Assembly: GCF_021245985.1 (NCBI RefSeq)
Contig: NZ_JAJQXA010000003.1
Coordinates: forward strand, 186,001 to 250,000
Origin: Flavobacterium soyae
Lineage (GTDB): Bacteria > Bacteroidota > Bacteroidia > Flavobacteriales > Flavobacteriaceae
Length of the DNA: 64,000 nucleotides
Direction of reading: 5' to 3'
Shown: positions 1 through 9,222 of the stretch, one piece after another
How positions within the stretch are numbered: position 1 is the stretch's first letter
Layout: every line of letters begins with the position of its first letter
The notes under the pieces: model-generated
Told to the model about the DNA's origin: nothing
Seen by the model: the letters and a program-made list of their open reading frames with translations, nothing else
Database searches by the model: none
Made by a program: the position numbers and the translations under genes

Positions 1-2621
1 CCTGGAGATAAATTATAAGTGTTTTGTTTTGATTTGAAATCGTAAACAATAACCTTTCTTCCGTTTTCTATATTGTATGTATCATTATTTTGACCTCCAA
101 TTAAACGAACTTTAATTCTCGATTTTTGATCGCCTTTTACTTCAAAAACATCATTATCGTCTAAACCATAAATCCATAAATTTTTGGTTTTAGCATCGGT
201 CAGCGTTTTTGTATATTGTAATTCATCACCTTCTTTCTTCAATCTGAAAACCTGAATTTCAATGCTTTTTTTCTTGTTGTGGTTTAAAACAAATCGGTCT
301 TTTTTATCTGTTCCGGCAATCATAACCGTTTTGCTCAAAACATCAGAATATTTTATCGCATATTTTTGAAGGTCTCTTTTTCTGGCTTTTAATTTTTGAA
401 TGATATCGTCAACTGTTTCATCCTGAACTTCTTTTGGCATAGCTTTAAAAGCATTTTCAATGTCGCTGTCAGATAAATTATCCTGAATAAACTTTGCCTG
501 TTCAATCCAGTCTTTTTCTTCTGCTGTTCTTAAAAAAGCCAAATCCATTGGGTAAGGTTCTCTGTTCAGCCATTTTACATTGCTAATTTTATCTTTAAAA
601 GTACGCATGTGGCGCAATGCCGGAATATTCATTAAAATAGAAAGCAGCGCACCATCATATTTTGCAAATGCCTGATCTCTGTCTCTTGGAATTGGTCTGT
701 AAATAACTTTACCGTCTTTTTTAAACTCAGCCCAGCGCCATTGATCGCTGTGTCTGTCCCAGTCTCCAATCAACATATCAAACAAACGTGCTTTTATATA
801 TTCTTTTTCGTCAACCGAATATTTTTCGTCCTTATGAAGATTGAGCATCATATCATCTGTACCAATAATATCGCTTGGATTACCAAAGTTTTTACCGTCT
901 AAATGATTATCAGCAGGTCTTTCTTCCACCATATACAATTGATCGCCATAACCCGCATTAAATTCACCTAAACCATTTTGCTTTGGGATATAATATAAAA
1001 CCGGATTAGTATGCAAAATGCCAATTTTGTCTGACATACTGCCAGTTACAAATGGAGCATAGGGATGCGAAGTCGTATAAAAATCAAACAAGAAACTTTC
1101 TGTATAAGTGTCTTCAAAATCATTCACAACATATTGATCTTTAAAAGCTACAGACTGTAAAAATACAGAGGCACTTTTTTTCATGCCGCGTATAACATAT
1201 TCACGTTCTTTTGGATCAGACATTCTTAAAGAAACAGATTGATGCCCGCCGCCTTCGCGGATGGGTTTTAAACCGCCTTTTAAAGTGTCTAAAGTTGCCA
1301 CTGGAACATCAATAGGCATGCTGTAATATTTTCTGTAATGCTGTCCAAATAAAAATCTGTGAAACATACTTTTATCTGTCATTTTAGTAGAATAGATAGA
1401 AGTTGTAATTCTTGGAGGGAAATTATTCTTAATATCCGATGCCCAGTTAATTTCTTTGGCTTTTATAATTTCACGTTCAAAAAGCAGTTTTTCTTTATTG
1501 TTTTCATTTCCGTAAAAAGAAACTTTGGCGTCGCCGCTTTTATATAAAGTTAAAGCTGCATAACCGTTTCCGCCATACGAAAAATCAAATGGATTTATGG
1601 CTCTTGCGGCTTCCGATTTTGAGCCGGCACCGCTGATAATCTGCTGAATATTTTCTTTGCTGATATATTGCAGATTATGATCGTGTCCTGAAACTACAAT
1701 TACATTTCGCTGTTTTTGCAAAAGTGTTTTTATTCGTTTTGCATAAATTGTATATTGTTTATTTTGAAGGTCCTGCGGACTTACTCCAGATGTTTTTCTC
1801 AGTAAATTAATAAAAGACCCAATTACCGGAAGCGGAATTTTATTTTCTAACGGAAATAATTGTTTTTTCCATGAAAACTGACCGCCGTGACTTCCGCTGC
1901 TTAATAAAGGGTGATGAATCGCTAAAAGAACCGTTTTTTCCTGATTTTTGTTTAAGATGCTTTCGAGTTCCTTAAAAAAATCTTCTCTTGTTTTTATATC
2001 GCAGTTATCATTTATTGTTGGATGATTATCCCAATCTTCCAGAAACCATTCGCTGTCAATAGCTACTAACGTCGTGTTACTGTCAATTTTTGTATCTTCG
2101 ATTGGGCAGGATTTTCGGGGAAGAAATGCTTTTTTATCATTTAAATTTTTCGTTATAAAATCAGCCTGCAGTTCTAAACCTTTTATTCCGCTGTACCAAT
2201 CGTGGTTTCCGGGAATAAAAATTGTTTTTCCTTTAAATCCTTCAGCTAATTTTAGCTGGTTTGTTAATTTTGTTTCTGCCAAAGCTTTATCCTCAGTATT
2301 ATTACTAGGAAAACCCTTAGGATAAATATTATCTCCTAAAAAAAGTAAAGTCGATTTTTTACTCGCTTTTTTAAGTTTTTGATGTAAAAGTTCAAGTGTT
2401 TGCTGCGCTTGTTCTTCATCAGCATTTCCGGCATCTCCAACAAGATAAAAAGTGTGGGCAATTTTTATGGTATCTGCTGCGTTTTCTGTTTCGTTAGCAC
2501 TAACGTTTTTTCCGTACTGCGCTTTATGTGTGGCACAGGAATAAATTAATGTTAAGGTGATAATTGCTAATAAAAAGTTTTTAATCTTAGCAATAAAATG
2601 ATTATCCAAAAACAATTTCAT
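1..2621 (-). CDS. Metallophosphoesterase, lipoprotein-type (3' end outside the window)
   Basis: This frame stays open from an ATG at 2621 to the left edge, giving at least 873 residues, so the C-terminus is missing. The N-terminus is a hydrophobic signal ending IYSC (Cys29), a plausible lipoprotein site. Calcineurin-type phosphoesterase motifs follow in order: GDAGN, GDNIYPKG, GNHDWYSG, IHHPLLSSGSHGG and SGHDHN, which supply the two-metal site. The long part after about residue 330 resembles the extension of large Bacteroidota phosphoesterases that end in a surface-antigen-like barrel, but that end is not visible here. It is probably envelope-located; the substrate is unknown. Its start is only 27 bp from a divergent gene. 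Confidence 0.85.
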   Translation of the reverse strand, partial: MKLFLDNHFIAKIKNFLLAIITLTLIYSCATHKAQYGKNVSANETENAADTIKIAHTFYLVGDAGNADEEQAQQTLELLHQKLKKASKKSTLLFLGDNIYPKGFPSNNTEDKALAETKLTNQLKLAEGFKGKTIFIPGNHDWYSGIKGLELQADFITKNLNDKKAFLPRKSCPIEDTKIDSNTTLVAIDSEWFLEDWDNHPTINDNCDIKTREDFFKELESILNKNQEKTVLLAIHHPLLSSGSHGGQFSWKKQLFPLENKIPLPVIGSFINLLRKTSGVSPQDLQNKQYTIYAKRIKTLLQKQRNVIVVSGHDHNLQYISKENIQQIISGAGSKSEAARAINPFDFSYGGNGYAALTLYKSGDAKVSFYGNENNKEKLLFEREIIKAKEINWASDIKNNFPPRITTSIYSTKMTDKSMFHRFLFGQHYRKYYSMPIDVPVATLDTLKGGLKPIREGGGHQSVSLRMSDPKEREYVIRGMKKSASVFLQSVAFKDQYVVNDFEDTYTESFLFDFYTTSHPYAPFVTGSMSDKIGILHTNPVLYYIPKQNGLGEFNAGYGDQLYMVEERPADNHLDGKNFGNPSDIIGTDDMMLNLHKDEKYSVDEKEYIKARLFDMLIGDWDRHSDQWRWAEFKKDGKVIYRPIPRDRDQAFAKYDGALLSILMNIPALRHMRTFKDKISNVKWLNREPYPMDLAFLRTAEEKDWIEQAKFIQDNLSDSDIENAFKAMPKEVQDETVDDIIQKLKARKRDLQKYAIKYSDVLSKTVMIAGTDKKDRFVLNHNKKKSIEIQVFRLKKEGDELQYTKTLTDAKTKNLWIYGLDDNDVFEVKGDQKSRIKVRLIGGQNNDTYNIENGRKVIVYDFKSKQNTYNLSP

Positions 2622-2648
2622 AATTTAGTGGTGTAAAAATATTCTTTT

Positions 2649-3827
2649 ATGAATCTAATAGAACAATCCGAAGATTTCGTCAGTAATTTACTCAAAGATA
2701 AACTTTCTAATTTATATTCTTACCATAATTTTAACCATACCTTCACAGTAGTTACAGCGGTAAAAGAGCTTTGCAAAAAAGAGGATGTGGATGCAGATGA
2801 TAAAGAGGCGCTTTTAGTTGCAGCCTGGTTTCATGATACAGGTTATATTGAAGGTTATGAAAACCATGAAGCCAAAAGTGTAAAGATTGCAGTTGATTTT
2901 TTAAAGAAAAAAGAAAAATCAGAAAAGTTTATCGAGCTTGTTTCCGGTTTGATTTTGGCTACAGTCAAAGACTATCATCCAAAAACACATTTAGAGAAAA
3001 TAATTAAAGATGCTGATTATGCCCATTTAATGGGAACTGAATATGTTACAACCTGTGAGTTATTGCGTTTAGAATTAAAAAATATAGGAATTGTAAATTT
3101 TTCGAATGCTGAATGGACAAAGGAAAACTTAAACTTTTTGCTAAATAAACATAGGTTTTACACGGATTATGCTTTAAGAAAATGGCAGCCTTTAAAAGAA
3201 AAAAACCTGCTTTTGATTCAAAAAAAAATAAATAAACAGGAATTGAAAGCGGCAGAAGAGATTGAAAAAGAAAACAAAAAAAGCGAAAAAGTAGAAAAAC
3301 CAGATCGCGGTGTTGATACCTTGTTTCGCGTTACACTTGGAAACCATACCCGTTTAAGCGGAATTGCTGATAGTAAAGCCAATATTTTATTGTCTGTAAA
3401 TGCCATTATTATTTCGATTGCACTTTCGTCTATTATTCCAAAATTAGACAGTCCGAAAAATGCACACTTAGTTATCCCCACATTTATTATGCTGATGTCG
3501 AGTGTAATTACCATTATTTTTGCAATTCTTTCGACACGTCCAAAAGTAACTTCGGGTGTTTTTACAAGAGAAGATATTGAGAATAAAAAGATTAATTTAT
3601 TGTTTTTTGGAAACTTCTACAAAATGCCTTTAGAAGAATACGACTGGGCCATGAACGAAATGATGAAAGACCGCGATTATCTTTATTCGAACATGATTAA
3701 AGATTTGTATTACCTGGGATTGGTTTTACAGCGAAAATATAATTTACTTCGTATTGCGTACAACCTATTTATGTTTGGAATTATTGTTACTGTAATTGCG
3801 TTTGTAATTGCTTTTAAATCGATTTAA
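2649..3827 (+). CDS. HD-domain protein fused to a Pycsar-effector-type transmembrane domain (PycTM/DUF5706)
   Basis: The protein has 392 residues in two parts. Residues 20-180 form an HD phosphohydrolase domain, with HNFNH at 26-30, the FHD pair at 61-63 and KDAD near 120-123 as likely metal ligands. A charged linker (195-220) leads to a C-terminal module with three hydrophobic segments at about 245-262, 274-294 and 369-389. That module opens with a conserved stretch (GNHTRLSGIADSKANILLSV). I recognise it as the membrane-effector family used in Pycsar anti-phage systems. No uridylate or cytidylate cyclase gene lies nearby, so a defence role is not shown. The HD domain may hydrolyse a nucleotide at the membrane; that is inference. 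Confidence 0.8.
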   Translation: MNLIEQSEDFVSNLLKDKLSNLYSYHNFNHTFTVVTAVKELCKKEDVDADDKEALLVAAWFHDTGYIEGYENHEAKSVKIAVDFLKKKEKSEKFIELVSGLILATVKDYHPKTHLEKIIKDADYAHLMGTEYVTTCELLRLELKNIGIVNFSNAEWTKENLNFLLNKHRFYTDYALRKWQPLKEKNLLLIQKKINKQELKAAEEIEKENKKSEKVEKPDRGVDTLFRVTLGNHTRLSGIADSKANILLSVNAIIISIALSSIIPKLDSPKNAHLVIPTFIMLMSSVITIIFAILSTRPKVTSGVFTREDIENKKINLLFFGNFYKMPLEEYDWAMNEMMKDRDYLYSNMIKDLYYLGLVLQRKYNLLRIAYNLFMFGIIVTVIAFVIAFKSI

Positions 3828-3848
3828 ATTTTAAAATCTATAAAAATT

Positions 3849-3977
3849 AGACGCGGATGAAACGGATTCGCTTCGCAAAAACGCGGATAAAAACAGATTT
3901 TTTTCTGTATTTATCCGCGTTAAATATTTATCCGTGTAATCTGCGTCTTCGCAAAGCGAATCCGTTTCATCCGCGTT
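3849..3977. repeat. Long imperfect inverted repeat between convergent genes
   Basis: Two arms of about 40 nt (3849-3889 and 3938-3977) are near reverse complements and share the core GATGAAACGGATTCG. Inside them sits a shorter pair of ATCCGCGT words. The element fills the gap between the convergent genes ending at 3827 and 4018. It could act as a bidirectional terminator or be a dispersed REP-like element. Related wording recurs at 57543-57861. Confidence 0.8.
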
Positions 3978-4017
3978 CTATTTCTATAAAATTTGACTAT
4001 AAGAAAAAGCCCAGCTT

Positions 4018-6387
4018 TTAGTTGAGCTCATCTAATAAATCCTGATAAGTAATTTTCTTTATTTTTGAATTATTTACGTTATTAATCACTTTTACACGAA
4101 TCGCTTTTAAACCAGAAACTCCCTGAAGATCTTCGACCTCAAATTGTTCAATTGACGGCTCAAGAACTTTTTTATGCTGCAAGTATTTGATGTATTTTAA
4201 ATATTCTGCCTCCTCACTGTTTTGAGAATATACAATTGTAATTTTCTCTTTTTCAGTAATTCTTTCGTCTGTTCCTTTAATGTTCGATTTGTCGATTCGT
4301 TTTTTAACGACTTCATATCTTGCATTATAAGTTCCGTCAACGTCAAAACGTTTTTCATCCATTCTAAAACGGATAGAAAGCGGCGAACTGAAAACCAAAA
4401 TCAGTGAAGTAACATCTAATTCATACGGAAGCGATTCTTTTAGCTGATGATGCTCTAATTCCATTTCGCATAAAGTCTGCAGCTGCCACAAACGTAAATT
4501 GTGCAGATACATAATGTCAAACGGTTTTGTTGGCGAAATCGATGCCCCAATATATAAATTATGCTCAACACCATCCGTTTTAAAACGTTCGTAATAATGT
4601 GGATAAATTTGCTGCGCTTCAACCTGCTTTTTATCTAATACAGAAGCAAGTCTTTTATTGATAATCGACATAGCATTATCAAACTTTTTTCTTTCCTGAT
4701 AGAACATTCCTGTTTTTTCATCCAGACTTTCAAAGTACAATTCTTCTAACTTTTTATTTTTAGCATTGTCTTTGGTATTTTTCAGTATCGGATGAATTTC
4801 ATCTTCGATATAACGCTGGATATGCTGTTCCATATCTGCTTTTAGCGGAAAATCCAATTCACTTCGAAGAGACTCCAATTCGAATTTTCTCTGCTCTAAA
4901 AGTACCAGATTTGAATTTGGTTTCTGGTTATCGAAAATTTCCAAAAGGGCCGTCAGCTGATTTTTCAAATCAATTTTAACCGTCTCATTTCGGTGTTCAG
5001 ATGAACCTTTAATATCAATTTGTCCGTATAACGGGAATACATTTTTAAATACAATTTCCTTAAAAATATAATCTTTTGTGTGATTTATGTTTTGGAAATA
5101 GTTTTGAGATTCTTTTCTAAATTTCCAATAAACGCTTGGGTGAATCGTAGTATACTCACGCTGAATAATAGCTTCAACCTGATGCTGCATATCCGTATTA
5201 TAGCGGTCAATTGTATCTGTTAAATAAGGTAAAACCAATTCTAGTTTTGTTGCATTTATGCTGTTTAATTCACGTATATTATCAGAGACCAATTCGACAA
5301 CGCCCAATAAATGGTCATCTTTTATAACGGGTGCAAAAACACAGCTTTGAATTCCCTGTTTTAATAAATGCTCGCCAAGTTTTGGGTTTGAAGATTCTTC
5401 GATAAACTTTTTCACATTTGAAATTACAAACGGCTCTTTTTTATCTAAAAGATTTTCAAACGAACATCCAAAAAATGCATTTTTACAATCTACTTCCTGA
5501 GTAGATGAAAGTAAAAAACTCTGCATTTGGTTGTCAAACTTTATTGGCCGTATAAATTTTTCTTCTTCAGGATTATAAATAATAAAACCAACTTTTAAGC
5601 TCGGAATTTTAAAAATAGACCTAAAGATATTTTCTACAATTTCTGTAGAGGCAACTCTTGAGGTTTCTGGTTTTAAAAGATTACTTTTTAAATTAGAAAT
5701 AGCACTTTCTGTAGTCGCATCAAATAAAGAAACAATTCCGAAACCTTTTAAAATCCAGCTTCTAGGGGGAAATTTAGATTTCCATAAATCAATATCGTTA
5801 TAATTATCAATCAAAACATCAATATCGTCCTGCGTAAGCTGCGGTGCATTCTCTGTAGGTGTGATTTCCATGAAATCGGCATTGTACAGAATACGATAAT
5901 GTTTTTCTACACCTTCTTCATCTGGTATATCGTAGAAAAAGGGTTTATTAAAATCGATATTTTGATGATAATAAGCGCTTAAAATCAAACAGCAGTTATT
6001 GATATAGAATTGATGATCATCAAAATCACGAATTTCCATATAAAATTCATCACCTGCATTTCGTAAAATTTTCTTGAAACGCTCTGTATAATTAAAGGAT
6101 ATATTTTGAAAAGGTATTGTTATGGCTTTTATTTCATTGTTTGTTAAAGCCGTAGGGAATAAATCAGCAGCAATGTTTTTAATTAAGGCTTCATTATTTT
6201 TAATAGTGCTGTAATCGTGAATTCCTGTTCTGAATTCCGGATACGCCTCAATTTCTTTTAAAATCGCTTTGGCGTAGTTAGATCGGTAATCAACATTAGA
6301 TAAAGCAATCTGCTCAAAAGACTCAATTAGTTTATGAAATGAGATTATCGTTTCGAAAGGACTTTCGGTTGGTAAAAGACGATCCAT
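4018..6387 (-). CDS. Large GAF-domain protein of unknown function
   Basis: The protein has about 789 residues from the preferred ATG at 6387 (MDRLLPTESPFE); an in-frame ATG at 6423 would add 12 residues. No signal peptide or membrane segment is evident. A region around residues 225-400 has the look of a GAF domain (FAPVIKDDHLLGVVELVSDN near its end), and the remainder is helical and charged without a recognisable catalytic module. No kinase, cyclase or phosphodiesterase motif was seen. It stands alone, divergent from the SDR gene at 6620. It is probably a cytoplasmic sensory or scaffold protein, but its function is not identified. Confidence 0.75.
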   Translation of the reverse strand: MDRLLPTESPFETIISFHKLIESFEQIALSNVDYRSNYAKAILKEIEAYPEFRTGIHDYSTIKNNEALIKNIAADLFPTALTNNEIKAITIPFQNISFNYTERFKKILRNAGDEFYMEIRDFDDHQFYINNCCLILSAYYHQNIDFNKPFFYDIPDEEGVEKHYRILYNADFMEITPTENAPQLTQDDIDVLIDNYNDIDLWKSKFPPRSWILKGFGIVSLFDATTESAISNLKSNLLKPETSRVASTEIVENIFRSIFKIPSLKVGFIIYNPEEEKFIRPIKFDNQMQSFLLSSTQEVDCKNAFFGCSFENLLDKKEPFVISNVKKFIEESSNPKLGEHLLKQGIQSCVFAPVIKDDHLLGVVELVSDNIRELNSINATKLELVLPYLTDTIDRYNTDMQHQVEAIIQREYTTIHPSVYWKFRKESQNYFQNINHTKDYIFKEIVFKNVFPLYGQIDIKGSSEHRNETVKIDLKNQLTALLEIFDNQKPNSNLVLLEQRKFELESLRSELDFPLKADMEQHIQRYIEDEIHPILKNTKDNAKNKKLEELYFESLDEKTGMFYQERKKFDNAMSIINKRLASVLDKKQVEAQQIYPHYYERFKTDGVEHNLYIGASISPTKPFDIMYLHNLRLWQLQTLCEMELEHHQLKESLPYELDVTSLILVFSSPLSIRFRMDEKRFDVDGTYNARYEVVKKRIDKSNIKGTDERITEKEKITIVYSQNSEEAEYLKYIKYLQHKKVLEPSIEQFEVEDLQGVSGLKAIRVKVINNVNNSKIKKITYQDLLDELN

Positions 6388-6543
6388 CTGTTTTTTTGTT
6401 TTTAGAATTACAAAATTAAGCATAAATTAAGAATTGGCGTCATTTTACGATTTGTTTCGTTTATAGTTTCATAGATATTAACCCTTATAAAATGGCGTTT
6501 TCGGAAGCGGGGAATTATTTTAACTAAAAATTAACATTACAAA

Positions 6544-6565
6544 TAACGGAACGATCGTTCCGTTA
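6544..6565. promoter_or_regulatory. Perfect 22-bp palindromic operator in front of the SDR gene
   Basis: The half-site TAACGGAACGA is followed by its exact reverse complement. It lies just upstream of the -7 element of the SDR promoter. A degenerate copy of the core (GGAACGATTGTTCC) sits in front of the TetR gene at 7391, so this is very likely the binding site of the regulator encoded at 7446. Confidence 0.85.
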
Positions 6566-6568
6566 TTA

Positions 6569-6576
6569 TATCTTTG
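6569..6576 (+). promoter_or_regulatory. Bacteroidota -7 promoter element of the SDR gene
   Basis: TATCTTTG matches the TAnnTTTG consensus. It lies 4 bp after the palindromic operator and 43 bp before the SDR start, so a repressor on the operator would block polymerase. Confidence 0.65.
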
Positions 6577-6619
6577 TACCATAATAATTGAATAATCAAT
6601 AACTTAAATAATAAACAAA

Positions 6620-7372
6620 ATGAAAAATTTAGAAAACAAAGCAGCTATTGTAACAGGTGGAAATAGCGGAATTGGATACGCAGCTGCTGCGGAATTAGTA
6701 TCAAAAGGTGCAAAAGTAATTGTAACAGGAAGAAACAAAGAAGCTTTGGCAAAAGCAGAAGCAGAACTGAACGTTACGGGAATCGTTGCAGATCAATCAG
6801 ATTTAAAATCTATTGACAGCTTAGTAGAACAAGTAAAAGCACAATTCGGAAAAGTAGATATCTTATTCTTAAATGCAGGAATTGCGGCTTTTGCTCCAGT
6901 AGATTCAGCTTCAGAAGATCATTATGACAGTATTATGAACGTGAATGTAAAAGGAGTTTATTTTACAGTTCAAAAAGTATTGCCAATTTTAAACGATGGC
7001 GGTTCTATTATTTTTAATACTTCTGTAAATGCTCAATTAGGAATGCCGGGTTCAAGTGTATATGGAGCAAGTAAAGCTGCGGTTTTATCATTAAACAGAA
7101 TATTTGCTGCAGAGTTAGCGCCAAGAAAAATTAGAGTAAATGCAGTTTCTCCTGGTCCAATCGAAACACCTTTGTATGGTAAAGTTGGTTTAGAAAAAGA
7201 AGAAGTTGAAGGTTTAGGAGCAGCTTTAGGAGAAAAAATCTTATTGAAACGTTTTGGACAAGCTGCTGAAGTTGCAAAAACAATTAGTTTCCTTGCTTCT
7301 GATGATTCATCATTCATTACAGGAACTGAAATTGTGGTTGACGGCGGGCTTACTGTAAACACAGTATTATAA
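6620..7372 (+). CDS. SDR family NAD(P)-dependent oxidoreductase
   Basis: This is a 250-residue classical short-chain dehydrogenase. It has the nucleotide-binding TGGNSGIG (12-19), NAG at 85-87, and a catalytic set with Ser135, Tyr148 and Lys152 (YGASK). The C-terminus has the usual PGPIETP loop and an ending VDGG. The substrate cannot be read from the sequence. The ATG follows an A-rich leader and a TetR-type operator. The downstream TetR gene starts 73 bp after its stop, forming a regulator/target pair like those controlling reductases induced by reactive small molecules. Confidence 0.92.
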   Translation: MKNLENKAAIVTGGNSGIGYAAAAELVSKGAKVIVTGRNKEALAKAEAELNVTGIVADQSDLKSIDSLVEQVKAQFGKVDILFLNAGIAAFAPVDSASEDHYDSIMNVNVKGVYFTVQKVLPILNDGGSIIFNTSVNAQLGMPGSSVYGASKAAVLSLNRIFAAELAPRKIRVNAVSPGPIETPLYGKVGLEKEEVEGLGAALGEKILLKRFGQAAEVAKTISFLASDDSSFITGTEIVVDGGLTVNTVL

Positions 7373-7390
7373 TTTTTTTTGACTTATTCA

Positions 7391-7404
7391 GGAACGATTG
7401 TTCC
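7391..7404. promoter_or_regulatory. Second, degenerate operator in front of the TetR gene
   Basis: GGAACGATTGTTCC repeats the core of the perfect palindrome at 6544 with one central change. It lies upstream of the -7 element at 7415, which suggests autoregulation. Confidence 0.7.
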
Positions 7405-7414
7405 GTTTAATCCT

Positions 7415-7422
7415 TATATTTG
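7415..7422 (+). promoter_or_regulatory. -7 promoter element of the TetR gene
   Basis: TATATTTG matches TAnnTTTG, 23 bp upstream of the ATG at 7446. This placement argues against the longer frame starting at 7398, which would begin before the promoter. Confidence 0.6.
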
Positions 7423-7445
7423 TAAAGAAATTTAATTTTGATATC

Positions 7446-8027
7446 ATGGCTAGAACGAAGGAATTTAATGAAGATCAGGCTTTAGATAAAGCAATTGAAA
7501 TTTTTTGGCACAAAGGTTACAACGGGACATCTGCTCAGGATTTGGTAACACATTTAGGTTTAAGCCGCTCTAGTTTGTATGATACTTTTGGCGACAAGCA
7601 AAAATTGTTTTCAAAGTCTTTGCAGCGCTATCAGCAACAGAATCAAGATGCTGTAAAAGAGCTTTTAGATAAATCTGAAAATGTCAAAGAGACTTTGCAT
7701 GCTATTTTTAAACAAGCTGTTATAGAGAGTTTAGAAGATAGAATTACAAAAGGCTGTTTTATGGTAAATTCTTCTGTAGAATTGGCTATGCACGATGAAG
7801 AAATTGCTAAGATTGTAAAAAGCAACAGCCAGACAATGGAAGAAGTTTTTACAAATGCTGTGAAAAAAGGGCAGGAGGCAGGACATATTTCCAAACAGCA
7901 GGATGCAAGGGTTTTAGCCCGGTTCATTTTTAATAATTATTCCGGAATTCGGGTTTTGGCCCGCACGGGAGAAAGAGATAAACAAGTTTATGATGATATT
8001 GTAAAAGCAGTTTTTTCCCTTTTATAG
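7446..8027 (+). CDS. TetR/AcrR family transcriptional regulator
   Basis: The protein has 193 residues from the ATG at 7446 (MARTKEFNED). The N-terminal helix-turn-helix is clear: ALDKAIEIFWHKGYNGTSAQDLVTHLGLSR is split between the first helices and the recognition helix, followed by SSLYDTFGDK. The C-terminal ligand domain resembles the YxaF/LmrA-type TetR_C family. It has its own promoter overlapped by a copy of the operator found before the SDR gene, so it probably represses both. A longer start at 7398 is unlikely because it precedes the promoter element. Confidence 0.9.
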   Translation: MARTKEFNEDQALDKAIEIFWHKGYNGTSAQDLVTHLGLSRSSLYDTFGDKQKLFSKSLQRYQQQNQDAVKELLDKSENVKETLHAIFKQAVIESLEDRITKGCFMVNSSVELAMHDEEIAKIVKSNSQTMEEVFTNAVKKGQEAGHISKQQDARVLARFIFNNYSGIRVLARTGERDKQVYDDIVKAVFSLL

Positions 8028-8047
8028 CATCAAAAATAATCGAAATA

Positions 8048-8085
8048 AAAAAATGGCAATTACATTTTGTAACTGCCATTTTTTG
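8048..8085. terminator. Bidirectional hairpin terminator
   Basis: ATGGCAATTACA pairs with TGTAACTGCCAT across a short loop with one mismatch, flanked by A and T runs on both sides. It separates the convergent genes ending at 8027 and 8117. Confidence 0.85.
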
Positions 8086-8116
8086 TTTTAAGTAAGTAAT
8101 AGAAAATGAAAACTTC

Positions 8117-9175
8117 TTAGCTTTTTTCTTCTTTATTGAAGTAAACTAAGTAGTAATACATTTGTTTTTCTTCATCCCAGCCTTTTTCAACAAATTTTTC
8201 TGCACTTTCAGGGTTGATAAAATCCATTTTAATCTGAATATGCGTATCCAGGTTAATCACGTTTTTAATCGATTTTCTGGCGTCAGAAACTGCTGCGTTT
8301 GCAATTGGGAATGAGGTTACATCTTCGATGCTGTATTTTTCTCCTTTATCAACTTTATAGTTTTTGAATTCAGGAATCAAGTCTGGATTGTCTAATACTT
8401 CATTTAGGAAATTCTGCTCTTCAAACTGATCGTTTTTAGCGAAATAATTCACAGATCGGTTCATAAACATTACTTCCTCTTTTTTGTCTTCTGCTGGTAA
8501 AACAACATCTTTTGCAAAGTTCTGGCAGAATTTTAAATATTTTTTAGTGATGAAGTTTTCGTCTTCAAAAGCATCTACAGATAAAAAGTGCTCTAACCAG
8601 TAACGCGCGTCATAACGGTTGCTGTCTACAGTTAGAATTTTGTATCCTTCTTCTTTTTTATAGTTAAAAATCAAACACCCTTTATCTAATTTGCTCAGGT
8701 TAATTCCCTGCTGCAAAATCATTTCAAGATTGCTGTTTTTTTCTTCAAATTGTAAAAAGTCCGACTGCAATTCGCTTTTAAAAATCCCGATTGCATCAAC
8801 TACATTATTATCAATACTTAAGTTTGTTAAGTAGGTTACATAAACCTCTCCGTTTTTAATATGCGGATGATTTGACTGCTCAAATAAATGCATCGTAATT
8901 TTTTTTGAAATCTCCTGCAGATTTGAAGGATTAGCAAAAATCTCCGTTGCATATTTAAACATGTCGTTGTAATCCAAGTCCACTTCGTGCGCAAACTGAT
9001 AATAGTTTTCTTCTTTCTCTCTAAAAGGTTTAAAGAAGTACTCTTTTATCAAAGGCACAATTTCATCATTTAGATTAAATGGCTGCTCTGATAAAAAAAT
9101 AGCTTCGTTACGGCTTTTGTTCCCTACGCGGTGTATCGCAAGCGTTTCGATGTGGGTGTTGAATAGGTTTATCAT
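8117..9175 (-). CDS. Nucleoid-associated protein (NdpA/YejK family)
   Basis: This is a 352-residue cytoplasmic protein. Its N-terminus (Leu-Ala-Ile-His-Arg-Val-Gly-Asn-Lys) and internal wording such as YVTYL, LDKGCLIFNYKK and DARYW fit the 37-kDa nucleoid-associated protein family as it occurs in Bacteroidota. The family binds DNA in the nucleoid in E. coli; the exact role here is unknown. It is monocistronic, with a shared terminator at its 3' side. Confidence 0.8.
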   Translation of the reverse strand: MINLFNTHIETLAIHRVGNKSRNEAIFLSEQPFNLNDEIVPLIKEYFFKPFREKEENYYQFAHEVDLDYNDMFKYATEIFANPSNLQEISKKITMHLFEQSNHPHIKNGEVYVTYLTNLSIDNNVVDAIGIFKSELQSDFLQFEEKNSNLEMILQQGINLSKLDKGCLIFNYKKEEGYKILTVDSNRYDARYWLEHFLSVDAFEDENFITKKYLKFCQNFAKDVVLPAEDKKEEVMFMNRSVNYFAKNDQFEEQNFLNEVLDNPDLIPEFKNYKVDKGEKYSIEDVTSFPIANAAVSDARKSIKNVINLDTHIQIKMDFINPESAEKFVEKGWDEEKQMYYYLVYFNKEEKS

Positions 9176-9184
9176 GTGTTATTT

Positions 9185-9222
9185 AGGTTCAGAGTTACAG
9201 AGGATCAAAGGGACAAAGGTTA
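9185..9222. repeat. Short-period repeat of the GGTTCAAAG...GACAAAG type
   Basis: The stretch is a run of 6-8 bp words such as AGGTTCAGAG, TTACAGAGG and GGGACAAAGG. An inverted relative lies at 9651-9689, so the pair brackets the four-helix-bundle gene. The same family recurs near 17.3-17.7 kb and 27.1 kb. Confidence 0.7.

Noticed and set aside
7398..7445. Upstream extension of the TetR protein (MFRLILIF...)
   Set aside because: It begins inside the operator and before the -7 element, so it could not be on the mRNA from that promoter.
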